Positions 1 through 7,128 are shown, counted from the stretch's first letter. The stretch: 13,571 nucleotides of DNA from Methanosarcinaceae archaeon (GCA_020793555.1 DQIO01000318.1:6908-20478), one strand, 5' to 3'. The notes: generated from the letters alone by a model not told the origin. Made by a program: numbers and translations.

Positions 1-127
1 CAGGATACTCCAACACATGCGGATCATGCACCATAACCTCACACCCGGCCTCGATCAACAAATCTCTATAAGGCTCAGACGGCGGATTCATGGCATCATC
101 CGAATTGCTTATGAGGGCCCGGTCCGG
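1..127. repeat. Direct repeat, copy A, flanking the toxin-antitoxin pair
   Basis: Positions 1-127 align without gaps to 1111-1237 (offset 1110). I count 6 mismatches: at 61, 65, 90, 110, 118 and 119. Similarity ends just after GGTCCGG on the right and may continue beyond the window on the left. The two copies are in the same orientation. Confidence 0.9.
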
Positions 128-128
128 T
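1..128 (-). pseudogene. Nucleotide-sugar dehydrogenase fragment, copy A (window edge)
   Basis: Read on the minus strand, this stretch is open and encodes a piece of the C-terminal UDP-binding domain of a UDP-glucose/UDP-ManNAc dehydrogenase family protein. Recognisable pieces are NSDDAMNPPSEPYRDLL and EAGCEVMVHDPHVLEYP. The family's usual Arg after DDA is Met here. Homology stops abruptly near position 128 (GGTCCGG), so no NAD-binding domain or central domain precedes it. The other end leaves the window, so I cannot see whether the domain finishes. It matches the fragment at 1111-1237 with about 95% identity. I read it as a decayed or rearranged gene end, not a working enzyme. The family call is from memory of the motif, not from a search. 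Confidence 0.6.
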
Positions 129-146
129 ATAGCTGCACTAATAATA

Positions 147-644
147 TCATTCCTCTGCATATTGTAAAACTCGATTATACAGTTTATCGTCAATCCAGAA
201 TCCTGCCTCGTTGCGAAGTTTATCTAATTCATCCTGAAGTGACATAATCCTGCCTTCAGACTTCGCACGCATCAAAATACCAATGATTCCGGTTATCCGC
301 AATCCATACAGGTTCGCCACCTTTCTTGCTTCGGATTCATCCAGAAAAACCACATCAGGTTGCTGCTCAATAGCCAGTGCAATAGTTTAAGCCTCCCCTG
401 CATGTAAATCCCGCTTAAGCAATCGAACCACAGATTCATTCGCAGGTGTCATAACCTTCACCCAACCCGAACTGCAGGCTTCCCTTACCTCAAGAGCACC
501 GGATCTGCCATGTCCCTCCTCAACAACCTCTTTCCATACACTAGGCGTAATGATAATCTTATCATAAAATCCTTTCAATAACTCCAGGTGACCGATCCCT
601 GCAGAATGGATCAAAGTGGATGAATCACTGATGGCTTCGGACAT
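147..644 (-). pseudogene. DUF3368 / PIN-domain toxin with an in-frame TAA
   Basis: From the ATG at 644 to the TGA at 147 one frame runs for 165 sense codons, interrupted once by TAA at 387-389. The first part starts MSEAISDSSTLIHSAGIGHL and ends RDLHAGEA. The second resumes as TIALAIEQQPDVVFLDESEA and includes the LYGLRITGIIGIL segment typical of DUF3368. These proteins are predicted PIN-fold RNases acting as toxins. D7 and the later DE pair fit acidic active-site positions. Frame is kept across the stop, and GAA (Glu) to TAA is the simplest explanation, as many relatives have a Glu here (from memory). The second part has no convincing start of its own. The start overlaps the antitoxin gene by 20 bp, the usual coupled arrangement. 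It is probably an inactivated toxin. The stop is TAA, so pyrrolysine readthrough, which uses UAG, cannot explain it. Confidence 0.8.
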
Positions 645-885
645 AATCAATATCTTCATCCAAATTTTGTTCAGTATAGTGACGGGAAATTCCATATCGT
701 CCCAAAAGTTCATCGAACTCCCATCGGGTCATCTCGGCAAGAGCACAGGCTTTGCCGGATGAAAGTACACCACGCTGATACAACTCCAATGAAAGTTCTT
801 TGTGCAGTTCCCAATCCAAATCCCCCGGGGGTAAATGAATCGCATCTACAATATCACCGGGTATTTTCAATGCAAGTGTACTCAT
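625..885 (-). CDS. UPF0175 family antitoxin
   Basis: This encodes an 86-residue protein beginning MSTLALKIPGDIVDAIHLPP. Residues about 25-70 (ELHKELSLELYQRGVLSSGKA, split here for length, then CALAEMTRWEFDELL) have the helix-turn-helix look of UPF0175 proteins. That family is commonly encoded just upstream of DUF3368 toxins and is thought to neutralise them and repress the operon. The start is the ATG at 885-883, with GAGGAA at 891-896 as Shine-Dalgarno about 5-7 nt upstream. The 3' end overlaps the toxin start. The antitoxin frame is intact although the toxin has a stop codon, which is the viable order of decay. The family call rests on recognised sequence pattern and the paired gene. Confidence 0.8.
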   Translation of the reverse strand: MSTLALKIPGDIVDAIHLPPGDLDWELHKELSLELYQRGVLSSGKACALAEMTRWEFDELLGRYGISRHYTEQNLDEDIDYVRSHQ

Positions 886-928
886 TTTTCTTCCTCTGTT
901 CTCTTATCGTAAATTATTCTTCATCTAT

Positions 929-945
929 TCATAATTATAGTTATC
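929..945 (-). promoter_or_regulatory. Possible promoter of the UPF0175/DUF3368 pair
   Basis: On the minus strand this AT-rich stretch reads ATAACTATAATTAT, an acceptable archaeal TATA element. It lies about 45-60 bp upstream of the antitoxin ATG and would give a leader of roughly 25-30 nt that includes the GAGGAA Shine-Dalgarno. The match is weak because the whole area is AT-rich. Confidence 0.35.
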
Positions 946-1006
946 CCTAAAAGTAATAAACACGTAGATGTATTTAACCATTTATCAAATGCCCATTTTT
1001 ATCCCC

Positions 1007-1237
1007 TCACCCAATCCCCTTGTACACAAACCCCGCACCAATAAACCCATCAGCATCCACAACATCAGCCCCCTTAATAACATCATCCAAATCATGAGAA
1101 ATCACAACATCAGGATACTCCAACACATGCGGATCATGCACCATAACCTCACACCCGGCCTCGATCAACAGATCCCTATAAGGCTCAGACGGCGGATTCC
1201 TGGCATCATCCGAATTGCTGATGAGGGGGCGGTCCGG
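1007..1237 (-). pseudogene. Nucleotide-sugar dehydrogenase fragment, copy B, with internal deletion
   Basis: The minus-strand frame reads SNSDDARNPPSEPYRDLL, then EAGCEVMVHDPHVLEYPDVV and HDLDDVIKGADVV. It then jumps to DADGFIGAGFVYKGIG and stops at TGA 1007-1009. The two halves are recognisable parts of the UDP-binding C-terminal domain of UDP-ManNAc/UDP-glucose dehydrogenases. The catalogue part between GADVV and the final FVYKGIG element (normally several dozen residues, including a VVTDHxE-like stretch) is missing. GCTGATG-like short repeats at the joint (about 1052-1075) suggest deletion between repeats. Upstream of about 1237 the open frame continues to 1321 but no longer resembles the family. 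It is a gene remnant and shares a direct repeat with the left window edge. Confidence 0.65.
1111..1237. repeat. Direct repeat, copy B, flanking the toxin-antitoxin pair
   Basis: This is the second copy of the repeat at 1-127, in the same orientation with 6 mismatches. Copies A and B enclose about 980 bp carrying the whole antitoxin/toxin unit. That fits insertion of the unit into, or recombination around, a duplicated dehydrogenase 3' region. Confidence 0.9.
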
Positions 1238-1399
1238 CAGGTTTGGTCCTGGGTCTGTCAGGGTCCGGGTTGGATGTTGCGGATAGGTGGGGGAGGTGGT
1301 GACGGGGATTGATAATTTCAAATAATAGTCCTCTTAAATTTGTTTTTGTGAATGTTATTAGATATTGTGGCAGTTATTTAAGTGTAATTGATAGGTATA

Positions 1400-1485
1400 T
1401 TTAGGGTTGGCATAGCGTCAAGATTGGCTTGGATTTCATCTATAAACCTCAACAAACTGTGCCAACACTCGTTTCCACCCCTAAA
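1400..1485 (+). other. Nested inverted repeat upstream of cdhA
   Basis: TTTAGGG (1400-1406) pairs with CCCTAAA (1479-1485). Directly inside, TTGGCA (1407-1412) pairs with TGCCAA (1460-1465), with a 13-nt bulge on the 3' side. The 5' arm overlaps the outermost TATA candidate. It could be a protein-binding site, a structured RNA element or chance. There is no T-run after the 3' arm, so it is not a typical terminator. Confidence 0.4.
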
Positions 1486-1527
1486 ATAGACTGAAGAGTA
1501 GAGATCAATTCTATGGATTGATTTGCT

Positions 1528-1554
1528 GATTCCATAACTTCAATTAATGGAATC
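1528..1554 (+). other. 8-bp hairpin in the putative cdhA leader
   Basis: GATTCCAT (1528-1535) and ATGGAATC (1547-1554) are perfect inverted arms around an 11-nt loop. The 5' arm can instead pair through TCCATA (1531-1536) with TATGGA (1512-1517). The two pairings exclude each other. That is the layout of a conformational switch if this region is transcribed. Confidence 0.45.
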
Positions 1555-1654
1555 TGTCAAACTTGGGATATAAACACATAAAAGATTTGTCAACAATAAT
1601 CATGATAGATTCGAAAACCTTTATCTATACTAAGCACATATTAGCAAAAACCCC

Positions 1655-1663
1655 CTTATATAC
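1655..1663 (+). promoter_or_regulatory. cdhA: Likely TATA box for cdhA
   Basis: CTTATATAC follows an A-run and C-run (AAAAACCCC) in the position of a BRE. A start about 25 bp downstream, near 1685, would leave a leader of about 73 nt that ends in the strong Shine-Dalgarno at 1741. Confidence 0.55.
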
Positions 1664-1740
1664 TGTTGAAAAATATTACATTTTTAGTAAACCATATACA
1701 TCTTTACCAGGATGTTTGACAAACCAACTAATGTTAGCTT

Positions 1741-1746
1741 AGGAGG
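1741..1746 (+). promoter_or_regulatory. cdhA: Shine-Dalgarno of cdhA
   Basis: AGGAGG, a perfect core match to the archaeal anti-Shine-Dalgarno, lies 11 nt before the ATG at 1758. It fixes the start of cdhA; no upstream in-frame start is needed. Confidence 0.85.
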
Positions 1747-1757
1747 ACCAAAATAAT

Positions 1758-4163
1758 ATGAGTGAAATGAGTACAGGCAGTTTTTCAATAGAGGAACTGG
1801 AAAACGTTCAGATCACGATTGGCAGCATTGTCGGCGCAATCGAGAAAAAAGTGGAAGAAGAAAGCGAAATGGGTCCAACCCCAAAGCCAGGGATCAGTGG
1901 TCTTAGGGATTGGGATCATAAGTTACTCAACCGCTACGAACCTGTCTATACCCCAATGTGTGACCAATGTTGTTACTGTACATTTGGTACATGTGACCTG
2001 ACAGGTAACAAGGAAGGTGCTTGCGGTATTGACATGAAAACCCATCAGGCACGTGAGTTTTTACTTCGTGTTATTACCGGCGCTGCAGCACATGCAGGAC
2101 ATGGACGGCATTTGCTTCATCATTTGATCGAAACACATGGTGCTGATCATCCAATAGATGTTGGTCCTACAAATATCAAAGCACCTGTCATTCAGACAGT
2201 CACAGGAATAAAGCCTGAAACAATTGGTGATCTTGAACCTGTTCTTGATTATGTTGAAGAACAACTGACTCAACTTTTGGCAACGATCCATGCAGGCCAG
2301 GAAGGTGCATCAATCGATTTTGAGTCAAAAGCATTGCATGGCGGCATGATTGATCATGTTGGCATGGAAGTATCAGATATTGCACAGATATCATGTCTTG
2401 GCATGCCAAAAGCTGATCCCGAAGCACCTCTTGCAGAGATTGGAATGGGAACCATAGATTCCAAAAAACCGGTCTTGTTATGTATAGGGCACAATGTTGC
2501 AGCTGTAACATACATCATGGATTACATGGATGAGCATGATCTTACTGATAAAATAGAGCTTGCTGGACTATGTTGTACAGCAATTGACATGACTCGCTAC
2601 AAAATGGATGCTGGCGGAACACCAACAGCGAAGATCGTTGGATCGCTTGCAAAAGAACTTAAATACATACGTTCAGGTATTCCTGACATCATTGTTGTGG
2701 ATGAACAATGTGTTAGATGTGATGTTCTAAAAGAAGCACAGAAACTCTCTATGCCTGTAATTTGCACAAATGAAAAGATCATGTATGGTCTTCCAAACCG
2801 CTCAAATGACAATGTGGATGACATAATTGAAGATATGGTAAGCGGTAAGGAACCAGGCGCACTTTTGTTGGACTTTGAAAAGATAGGTGAACTTGCACCA
2901 CGTCTTGTGATGGAAGTTGCACCTATTCGAAAAGCAAAAGGTATTACCGCTCTGCCAACAGATGAAGAGTTTAAAGAACTTACAAATAGATGTGTTCACT
3001 GTCTTGTCTGTGAAATGGCATGTCCCATGAATTTGCCAATCAGTGATGCAATGACCGCAGCAGCAGATGGTGACCTTACTCCATTTGAGATATTGCACGA
3101 TAAATGTATTGGATGTGGCAGGTGCGAACAGGAATGTCCAAAGGACATTGATATCTTAAATGTCATTGAAAAGGCATCACAGAAAGTAATTCGTGAAGAA
3201 AAAGGAATGATGCGTGCCGGCAGGGGTCAGGTAAGCGATCCTGAAATTCGAGAAGAAGGAGTTAACCTCGTACTTGGAACAACACCAGGAATTGTTGCGA
3301 TGGTGGGATGTTCAAATTACCCGGATGGTACTAAGGATCTTTATGACATCGCAAAAGAGATGTTGAAGCGAAGTTATATTGTCGTGGTTTCAGGATGCAC
3401 TGCAATGGATCTTGGAATGTACAAGAACGAAGAAGGTAAAACACTCTATGAGGAGTTCTCCGGAAGTTTCTTAAGAGGCAATCTTATCAATGTAGGTTCA
3501 TGTGTATCCAATTCCCATATCACTGCAACAACAATTAAAGTTGCAGCAATATTTGCACAGCGTAATGTTACAGGTAATTTCGAAGAGATTGCTGATTATG
3601 TAACGAACCGTGTAGGAGCAGTCGGGATCGCATGGGGTGCTTATTCACAAAAAGCAGCATCCATTGGAACCGGATGTACACGTTTGGGTATTCCGGTGAT
3701 ATTGGGACCACATGGTTCAAAGTATCGCAGGGCACTTATAGGCAAACCTTATGACTCTGACAAATGGTCAGTTTACGATGCACGAAATGGTGAGGAGTTG
3801 GCAATTCCAGCGGCACCTGACTATTTGATAACAACTGTAGACAATGCTGAGGAAATAATGCCAATGCTTGCTAAGAGTTGCATACGACCAACTGACAATA
3901 ACATGGGCAGGATGATAAAACTCACTCATTACATCGAACTTAGTAAGAAGTATCTCGGCATAATGCCTGATGACTGGCACACTTTTGTGAGGACTGAGAC
4001 AGATTTGCCTCTTGCCAAACGTGAAGAGTTGTTGAAGATACTTGAAACAGAACATGGTTGGAAAATTGATTGGAAGAAGAAGAAAGTACTTTCAGGTCCA
4101 ACAATGAAATTCGATGTTTCTGCACAGCCGACCAATCTTAAAAGACTTTGCAAGGAGGCTTAG
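1758..4163 (+). CDS. cdhA: CODH/ACS complex alpha subunit (CO dehydrogenase)
   Basis: This 801-residue protein is the CO dehydrogenase subunit of the ACDS complex. It interconverts CO and CO2 at a Ni-Fe-S C-cluster and passes electrons to ferredoxin. The N-terminal cysteines C68, C71, C72, C74, C79 and C89 (MCDQCCYC...GTCD...GACG) fit the shared D-cluster and the B-cluster. C-cluster-type motifs follow: GHN around H245, GLCC (C272-C273), QCVRC (C318, C321), VGCSNYPDG (C518), VSGCTAMD (C547), GSCVSNSH (C582) and GTGCTRLG (C640). Two complete ferredoxin motifs at C412-C422 and C450-C460 are the E and F clusters that set archaeal CdhA apart from bacterial CooS. Length and order match the family (about 800 residues). 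It is first in the operon, and its TAG stop lies 2 bp before the cdhB ATG. If the host uses UAG for pyrrolysine, readthrough would add about 73 residues, ending at 4382. Confidence 0.98.
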   Translation: MSEMSTGSFSIEELENVQITIGSIVGAIEKKVEEESEMGPTPKPGISGLRDWDHKLLNRYEPVYTPMCDQCCYCTFGTCDLTGNKEGACGIDMKTHQAREFLLRVITGAAAHAGHGRHLLHHLIETHGADHPIDVGPTNIKAPVIQTVTGIKPETIGDLEPVLDYVEEQLTQLLATIHAGQEGASIDFESKALHGGMIDHVGMEVSDIAQISCLGMPKADPEAPLAEIGMGTIDSKKPVLLCIGHNVAAVTYIMDYMDEHDLTDKIELAGLCCTAIDMTRYKMDAGGTPTAKIVGSLAKELKYIRSGIPDIIVVDEQCVRCDVLKEAQKLSMPVICTNEKIMYGLPNRSNDNVDDIIEDMVSGKEPGALLLDFEKIGELAPRLVMEVAPIRKAKGITALPTDEEFKELTNRCVHCLVCEMACPMNLPISDAMTAAADGDLTPFEILHDKCIGCGRCEQECPKDIDILNVIEKASQKVIREEKGMMRAGRGQVSDPEIREEGVNLVLGTTPGIVAMVGCSNYPDGTKDLYDIAKEMLKRSYIVVVSGCTAMDLGMYKNEEGKTLYEEFSGSFLRGNLINVGSCVSNSHITATTIKVAAIFAQRNVTGNFEEIADYVTNRVGAVGIAWGAYSQKAASIGTGCTRLGIPVILGPHGSKYRRALIGKPYDSDKWSVYDARNGEELAIPAAPDYLITTVDNAEEIMPMLAKSCIRPTDNNMGRMIKLTHYIELSKKYLGIMPDDWHTFVRTETDLPLAKREELLKILETEHGWKIDWKKKKVLSGPTMKFDVSAQPTNLKRLCKEA
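4152..4158 (+). promoter_or_regulatory. cdhB: Shine-Dalgarno of cdhB, inside the cdhA end
   Basis: AAGGAGG lies 7 nt before the ATG at 4166 and overlaps the last cdhA codons. It decides for ATG 4166 over the in-frame start at 4148, which would sit upstream of this site. Confidence 0.85.
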
Positions 4164-4165
4164 AT

Positions 4166-4678
4166 ATGGTTGACACTACGAAGAATATTAAGATGTACAC
4201 AACATATGGTACAAAAAGTGCAAAACCTGTTCAGCCGAAAATTTCTGCAAAACTCATTTCAAAAGCAAAGCGACCACTTTTGGTCGTTTCTTCTGCAGTG
4301 CTTGATGAAGAGCTTCTTAAACGTGCGGTTTCAATTGCAAAAAAGACCGGTATGCAAGTTGCAGCTACAAGCACTTCAATAAAGGGTTTCCTGAATGAAG
4401 ATGTTAAAGCAAAATATATCAATATTCATGCGCTTGCTGCGTACATGGGTGATGCCGAATGGACCGGACTGGATGGTGAAGGGAATTATGACCTGATCAT
4501 CGTTTTGGCACACAAGAAGTATTATATCAATCAGGTGCTATCAGGTCTTAAGAATTTCACGGATCTTACAACACTTTCCATTGATAGACATTACTTGCAA
4601 AATGCAAGCATGTCTTTTGGGAACCTTAAACCTGAGGTACACCTTGAGGCATTGGATGAATTGATCGAGAATTTATGA
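4166..4678 (+). CDS. cdhB: CODH/ACS complex epsilon subunit
   Basis: This 170-residue protein starts [20 protein letters not shown]. CdhB is the small partner of CdhA in the alpha2-epsilon2 CO dehydrogenase component. It has a Rossmann-like fold proposed to help bind FAD or stabilise electron transfer, and its exact role is unsettled. Visible family traits are the [19 protein letters not shown] strand-turn region (about residues 34-52), the [20 protein letters not shown] segment near 107-126, and the [20 protein letters not shown] stretch near the end. It has no cysteine, in line with a subunit lacking Fe-S clusters. The start is set by the AAGGAGG at 4152-4158. It is separated from cdhA by 2 bp and is surely co-transcribed and translationally coupled. 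Length is normal. Confidence 0.95.
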   Translation: MVDTTKNIKMYTTYGTKSAKPVQPKISAKLISKAKRPLLVVSSAVLDEELLKRAVSIAKKTGMQVAATSTSIKGFLNEDVKAKYINIHALAAYMGDAEWTGLDGEGNYDLIIVLAHKKYYINQVLSGLKNFTDLTTLSIDRHYLQNASMSFGNLKPEVHLEALDELIENL

Positions 4679-4692
4679 ATTGAATAGTTATA

Positions 4693-4724
4693 GATTATAT
4701 TTAAAGGTCGTAATACAACGGAGA
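4693..4724 (+). promoter_or_regulatory. cdhC: cdhB-cdhC gap: possible internal promoter and cdhC Shine-Dalgarno
   Basis: The 53-bp gap holds GATTATATTTAAAGG (about 4693-4707), which resembles a TATA element, and GGAGA at 4720-4724, 7 nt before the cdhC ATG at 4732. A start 25 bp after this TATA would fall at about the Shine-Dalgarno, so an internal promoter is only a possibility. The Shine-Dalgarno is convincing. Confidence 0.4.
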
Positions 4725-4731
4725 ATTGAAA

Positions 4732-6126
4732 ATGGCAGATGAATTCCCCTTTGAGATCTCACCAATGTTTGAGGGTGAGAGAGTTAGAAAAGATGGCATG
4801 TATGTTGAACTTGCAGGTCCGAAATCCAAGGGTTTTGAACTTGTAAAGTCAGTTGGGATGGATGAAATCGAGGATGGCAAGTTCACGCTTATCGGTCCTG
4901 ATATATCGGAGATGGAAGAAGGTTCAAGACACCCAATAGCAATGATATATCGCATTGCGGGTGAACTCGTAGAACAGGACCTTGAGGCTATTGTTGAGAG
5001 GCGAAATCATGATTTCCAGAATTATATTCAGGGTGTCATGCATCTCAACCAGAGATATGATATCTGGATCCGTGTCAGCAAGGATGCAATGAAAAAAGGT
5101 TTGGATTCTTTAGAGCAGATCGCAAAAGCGACCATGATGCTCTTTAAGAACGAACTTCCGTTTATAGAGAAGATAGAGGCCACTTATATTACAGATATGT
5201 CTGAAGTCGAAAAGGAACTTGATGGAGCAATTGCAACATACACGGCACGTGATGAGCGAACCCGTAACCTACATGATGAGGACGTGGATGTGTTCTACGG
5301 CTGTACATTATGCCAGTCATTTGCACCGACCAATGTCTGTGTTGTGACACCGGATCGTATTTCACTTTGTGGTGCTATCAACTGGTTTGATGGTCGGGCT
5401 GCTGCGAAGGTAGACCCTGAGGGTCCGCAGTTCGCGATCGAGAAAGGCGAGATTATTGATGCTAAGGGCGGCGAATATTCAGGAGTTAACGATCTTGCAA
5501 AATCCCTTTCAAACGGCGAGTATGACAGGATCAAGATCCATTCGTTCTTTGAATTCCCACACACCTCATGCGGTTGTTTTGAGGTTGTAGGATTCTATAT
5601 TCCTGAAGTTGACGGTATCGGATGGGTTGACAGGGACTTTATGGGAACTGCGCCAAACGGTCTTCCGTTCTCTACAATGGCAGGACAGACCGGTGGCGGT
5701 AAGCAGGTCGTAGGTTTCCTTGGTATTGGTATCAACTATTTCCGTTCACCAAAGTTCATAGAGGTTGACGGCGGCTGGAACCGTGTTGTCTGGATGCCAA
5801 AGCTTCTCAAGGATAAGGTATTGGCAGATATTCCAAAGGATATTGTTGATAAGGTTGCAACTGAAGAGGATGCTTCTGATCTTGAATCACTTAAGGCGTT
5901 CTTGAAAGAGAAAGACCACCCAATATTGGAAAGATGGGTTGAGGAAGAAGAAGAGGATGAGGCAGTTGAGGAAACAGCAACCGCAGCACCAACAATGCAG
6001 ATGCCAATGATGGCAGCAGGTACTCCAATGGCAATGCCTGCCGGTTCAGGTGGCAGTGGAGTTAAGATAATCCTCAAGAATGCTAAAGTTTCGATCGATC
6101 GTGTGATCATCAAAAAGAGCGAGTGA
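4732..6126 (+). CDS. cdhC: CODH/ACS complex beta subunit (acetyl-CoA synthase)
   Basis: This 464-residue subunit joins or splits acetyl-CoA at the Ni-Ni-[4Fe-4S] A-cluster. The cysteines C191, C194, C203, C213, C280 and C282 (CTLC, NVC, SLCGA, SCGCFE) show the same spacing as C506, C509, C518, C528, C595 and C597 of bacterial AcsB. They include the cluster ligands and the C-x-C that holds the distal nickel. The bacterial N-terminal domain that contacts CODH is absent, as is normal for archaeal CdhC. After about residue 400 comes an acidic linker (EEEEEDE, 404-410), a Met/Pro/Ala/Gly-rich stretch (TMQMPMMAAGTPMAMPAG, about 421-438) and a short basic C-terminal segment ending VIIKKSE. The start is ATG 4732 with GGAGA upstream; an in-frame TTG at 4726 is less likely. 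The stop precedes the cooC-like gene closely. Confidence 0.97.
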   Translation: MADEFPFEISPMFEGERVRKDGMYVELAGPKSKGFELVKSVGMDEIEDGKFTLIGPDISEMEEGSRHPIAMIYRIAGELVEQDLEAIVERRNHDFQNYIQGVMHLNQRYDIWIRVSKDAMKKGLDSLEQIAKATMMLFKNELPFIEKIEATYITDMSEVEKELDGAIATYTARDERTRNLHDEDVDVFYGCTLCQSFAPTNVCVVTPDRISLCGAINWFDGRAAAKVDPEGPQFAIEKGEIIDAKGGEYSGVNDLAKSLSNGEYDRIKIHSFFEFPHTSCGCFEVVGFYIPEVDGIGWVDRDFMGTAPNGLPFSTMAGQTGGGKQVVGFLGIGINYFRSPKFIEVDGGWNRVVWMPKLLKDKVLADIPKDIVDKVATEEDASDLESLKAFLKEKDHPILERWVEEEEEDEAVEETATAAPTMQMPMMAAGTPMAMPAGSGGSGVKIILKNAKVSIDRVIIKKSE

Positions 6127-6140
6127 ATGCGAGGTCTTCT

Positions 6141-6893
6141 GTGACACAGGTAATTGCAATAACCGGTAAGGGTGGAACAGGCAAAACTGCAATAGCAGCA
6201 TTGCTAATCCGCTATCTTACAAAGGGCAACAAGGTTGTCCTGGCAATCGATGCCGATCCGGATTCAAATCTGCCTGAGACACTTGGGTGTGAAGCTGAGA
6301 AAGGTATTGGGGATATGAAAGAGTTCATGCTTAAAGAGCGTGACAACCTTCCTCCTGATATCAACAAGGAAACAATATTCGAGTCTAAAATATATGAGGT
6401 ACTGACCGAGATGCCCGGATATGACCTGCTTGTGATGGGTCGTCCAGAGGGTTCGGGATGCTACTGCTATGCAAACAATTTGCTTCGCGGTATCATGGAT
6501 CGTCTTGTAAAGAACTATGATGTGGTTATCATTGATACTGCGGCAGGTCTTGAGCATTTCAGCCGAAAGATCATACGTGATGTTGATGATCTTATTGTTG
6601 TTACTGACGGTTCCCGAAGGGGACTTCGTACTGGTGAGCGCATACGTGAACTTGTCGGGGAACTTGAGGCAAATGTCAGGAATATCTATGTAATTGCAAA
6701 CAAGGTCACGGATGATAATAAGGAAACGATCTCCGATACTGCAAAAGAACTGGATCTGGAGTTGATCGGTGCGATTAAGGTCGATGAAATGATACAGGAG
6801 CGCGATCTTATTGGTTCTCCATTGTTCGATTTGCCTGATGATTCAGTTGCAGTGCAGGAAGTTGAGAATATAGCAAAGAAATTAAAGTTATAA
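6141..6893 (+). CDS. cooC: CooC-like nickel-insertion ATPase
   Basis: This MinD/CooC-type P-loop ATPase of 250 residues, from the GTG at 6141, probably helps load nickel into the CODH or ACS clusters. Its deviant Walker A is GKGGTGKT (residues 9-16), with the extra signature lysine K10. The switch-I-like part is AIDADPDSNLPETLG (35-49). C107 and C109 in GCYCYANNLLR form the C-x-C that in CooC binds metal at the dimer interface. Walker B is DVVIIDTAAG (127-136). The start is uncertain. GTG 6141 has GAGGT at 6131-6135. GTG 6123 would overlap the cdhC stop and add six residues. The P-loop sits nearer the N-terminus with 6141, as in the family. The gene is in the position where Methanosarcina operons carry the same gene, between cdhC and cdhD. 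Confidence 0.92.
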   Translation: MTQVIAITGKGGTGKTAIAALLIRYLTKGNKVVLAIDADPDSNLPETLGCEAEKGIGDMKEFMLKERDNLPPDINKETIFESKIYEVLTEMPGYDLLVMGRPEGSGCYCYANNLLRGIMDRLVKNYDVVIIDTAAGLEHFSRKIIRDVDDLIVVTDGSRRGLRTGERIRELVGELEANVRNIYVIANKVTDDNKETISDTAKELDLELIGAIKVDEMIQERDLIGSPLFDLPDDSVAVQEVENIAKKLKL

Positions 6894-7128
6894 TGATAGT
6901 TGTGATTAAATTATAGGTATTTGTTTAGCTCAATTTGTTCATAAGCCACAGAAAATCATTATAAAAAAACAAGTGTAACCTCTTGCGGGTGAAATTCTGG
7001 CCACAGAGAGCACAGAGAAAAAGTTGCTACAGTCTCTGTGCTCTCTGTGCTCTCTGTGCTCTCTGTGTACTCTGTGGCTGAATCGGTAGTGGCTGAATAG
7101 AACGAATAGAAATGAACTAAACAAACAC
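6894..7128. other. cooC-cdhD gap, left part
   Basis: No gene is visible. The minus-strand open frame here is only the reading of the 9-bp repeat. The stretch holds the CTCTGTGCT hairpin (7001-7077) and a 10-bp direct repeat, GTGGCTGAAT, at 7074-7083 and 7089-7098. No clear terminator follows cooC, so readthrough into cdhD is possible. Confidence 0.6.
7001..7077. repeat. Hairpin built from a 9-bp CTCTGTGCT repeat
   Basis: The right arm has five tandem 9-bp units starting at 7034, 7043, 7052, 7061 and 7070. Three are exact CTCTGTGCT, then CTCTGTGTA and a final CTCTGTGG. The left arm, CCACAGAGAGCACAGAGA (7001-7018), is complementary, so CCACAGAG (7001-7008) can close on CTCTGTGG (7070-7077) or on shorter registers. 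Similar CACAGAG-rich palindromes occur between genes in many genomes (from memory). It may act as a transcript stabiliser or attenuator before cdhD, or simply be a dispersed repeat. Confidence 0.85.

Larger units (their letters stand above)
1322..1757 (+). promoter_or_regulatory. Upstream control region and leader of the cdh operon
   Basis: No gene is visible in these 436 bp. TATA-like elements occur at 1396-1403 (TATATTTA), 1569-1575 (TATAAAC) and 1655-1663 (CTTATATAC). These would give leaders of roughly 335, 165 and 75 nt before cdhA. The last is the strongest looking. Hairpins lie at 1400-1485 and 1528-1554, and a TGTCAA motif recurs at 1555, 1588 and 1714-1724. For Methanosarcina cdh operons a long 5' leader of several hundred nt that affects expression has been described. 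By analogy a long leader is plausible here, but the actual start site cannot be read from sequence. Confidence 0.6.

Noticed and set aside
17..247. Plus-strand ORF at the left end and its look-alike at 968-1312
   Set aside because: Both run antisense to recognisable dehydrogenase or toxin coding sequence and resemble each other only because of the direct repeat.
147..644. Pyrrolysine or programmed readthrough of the toxin stop codon
   Set aside because: The stop is TAA, while pyrrolysine uses UAG; no hairpin typical of recoding was seen next to it.
7034..7077. Short regularly spaced repeats that might suggest a CRISPR array
   Set aside because: The 9-bp units are directly abutting with no spacers, and the arm folds back on CCACAGAG at 7001; this is a hairpin-forming tandem repeat.
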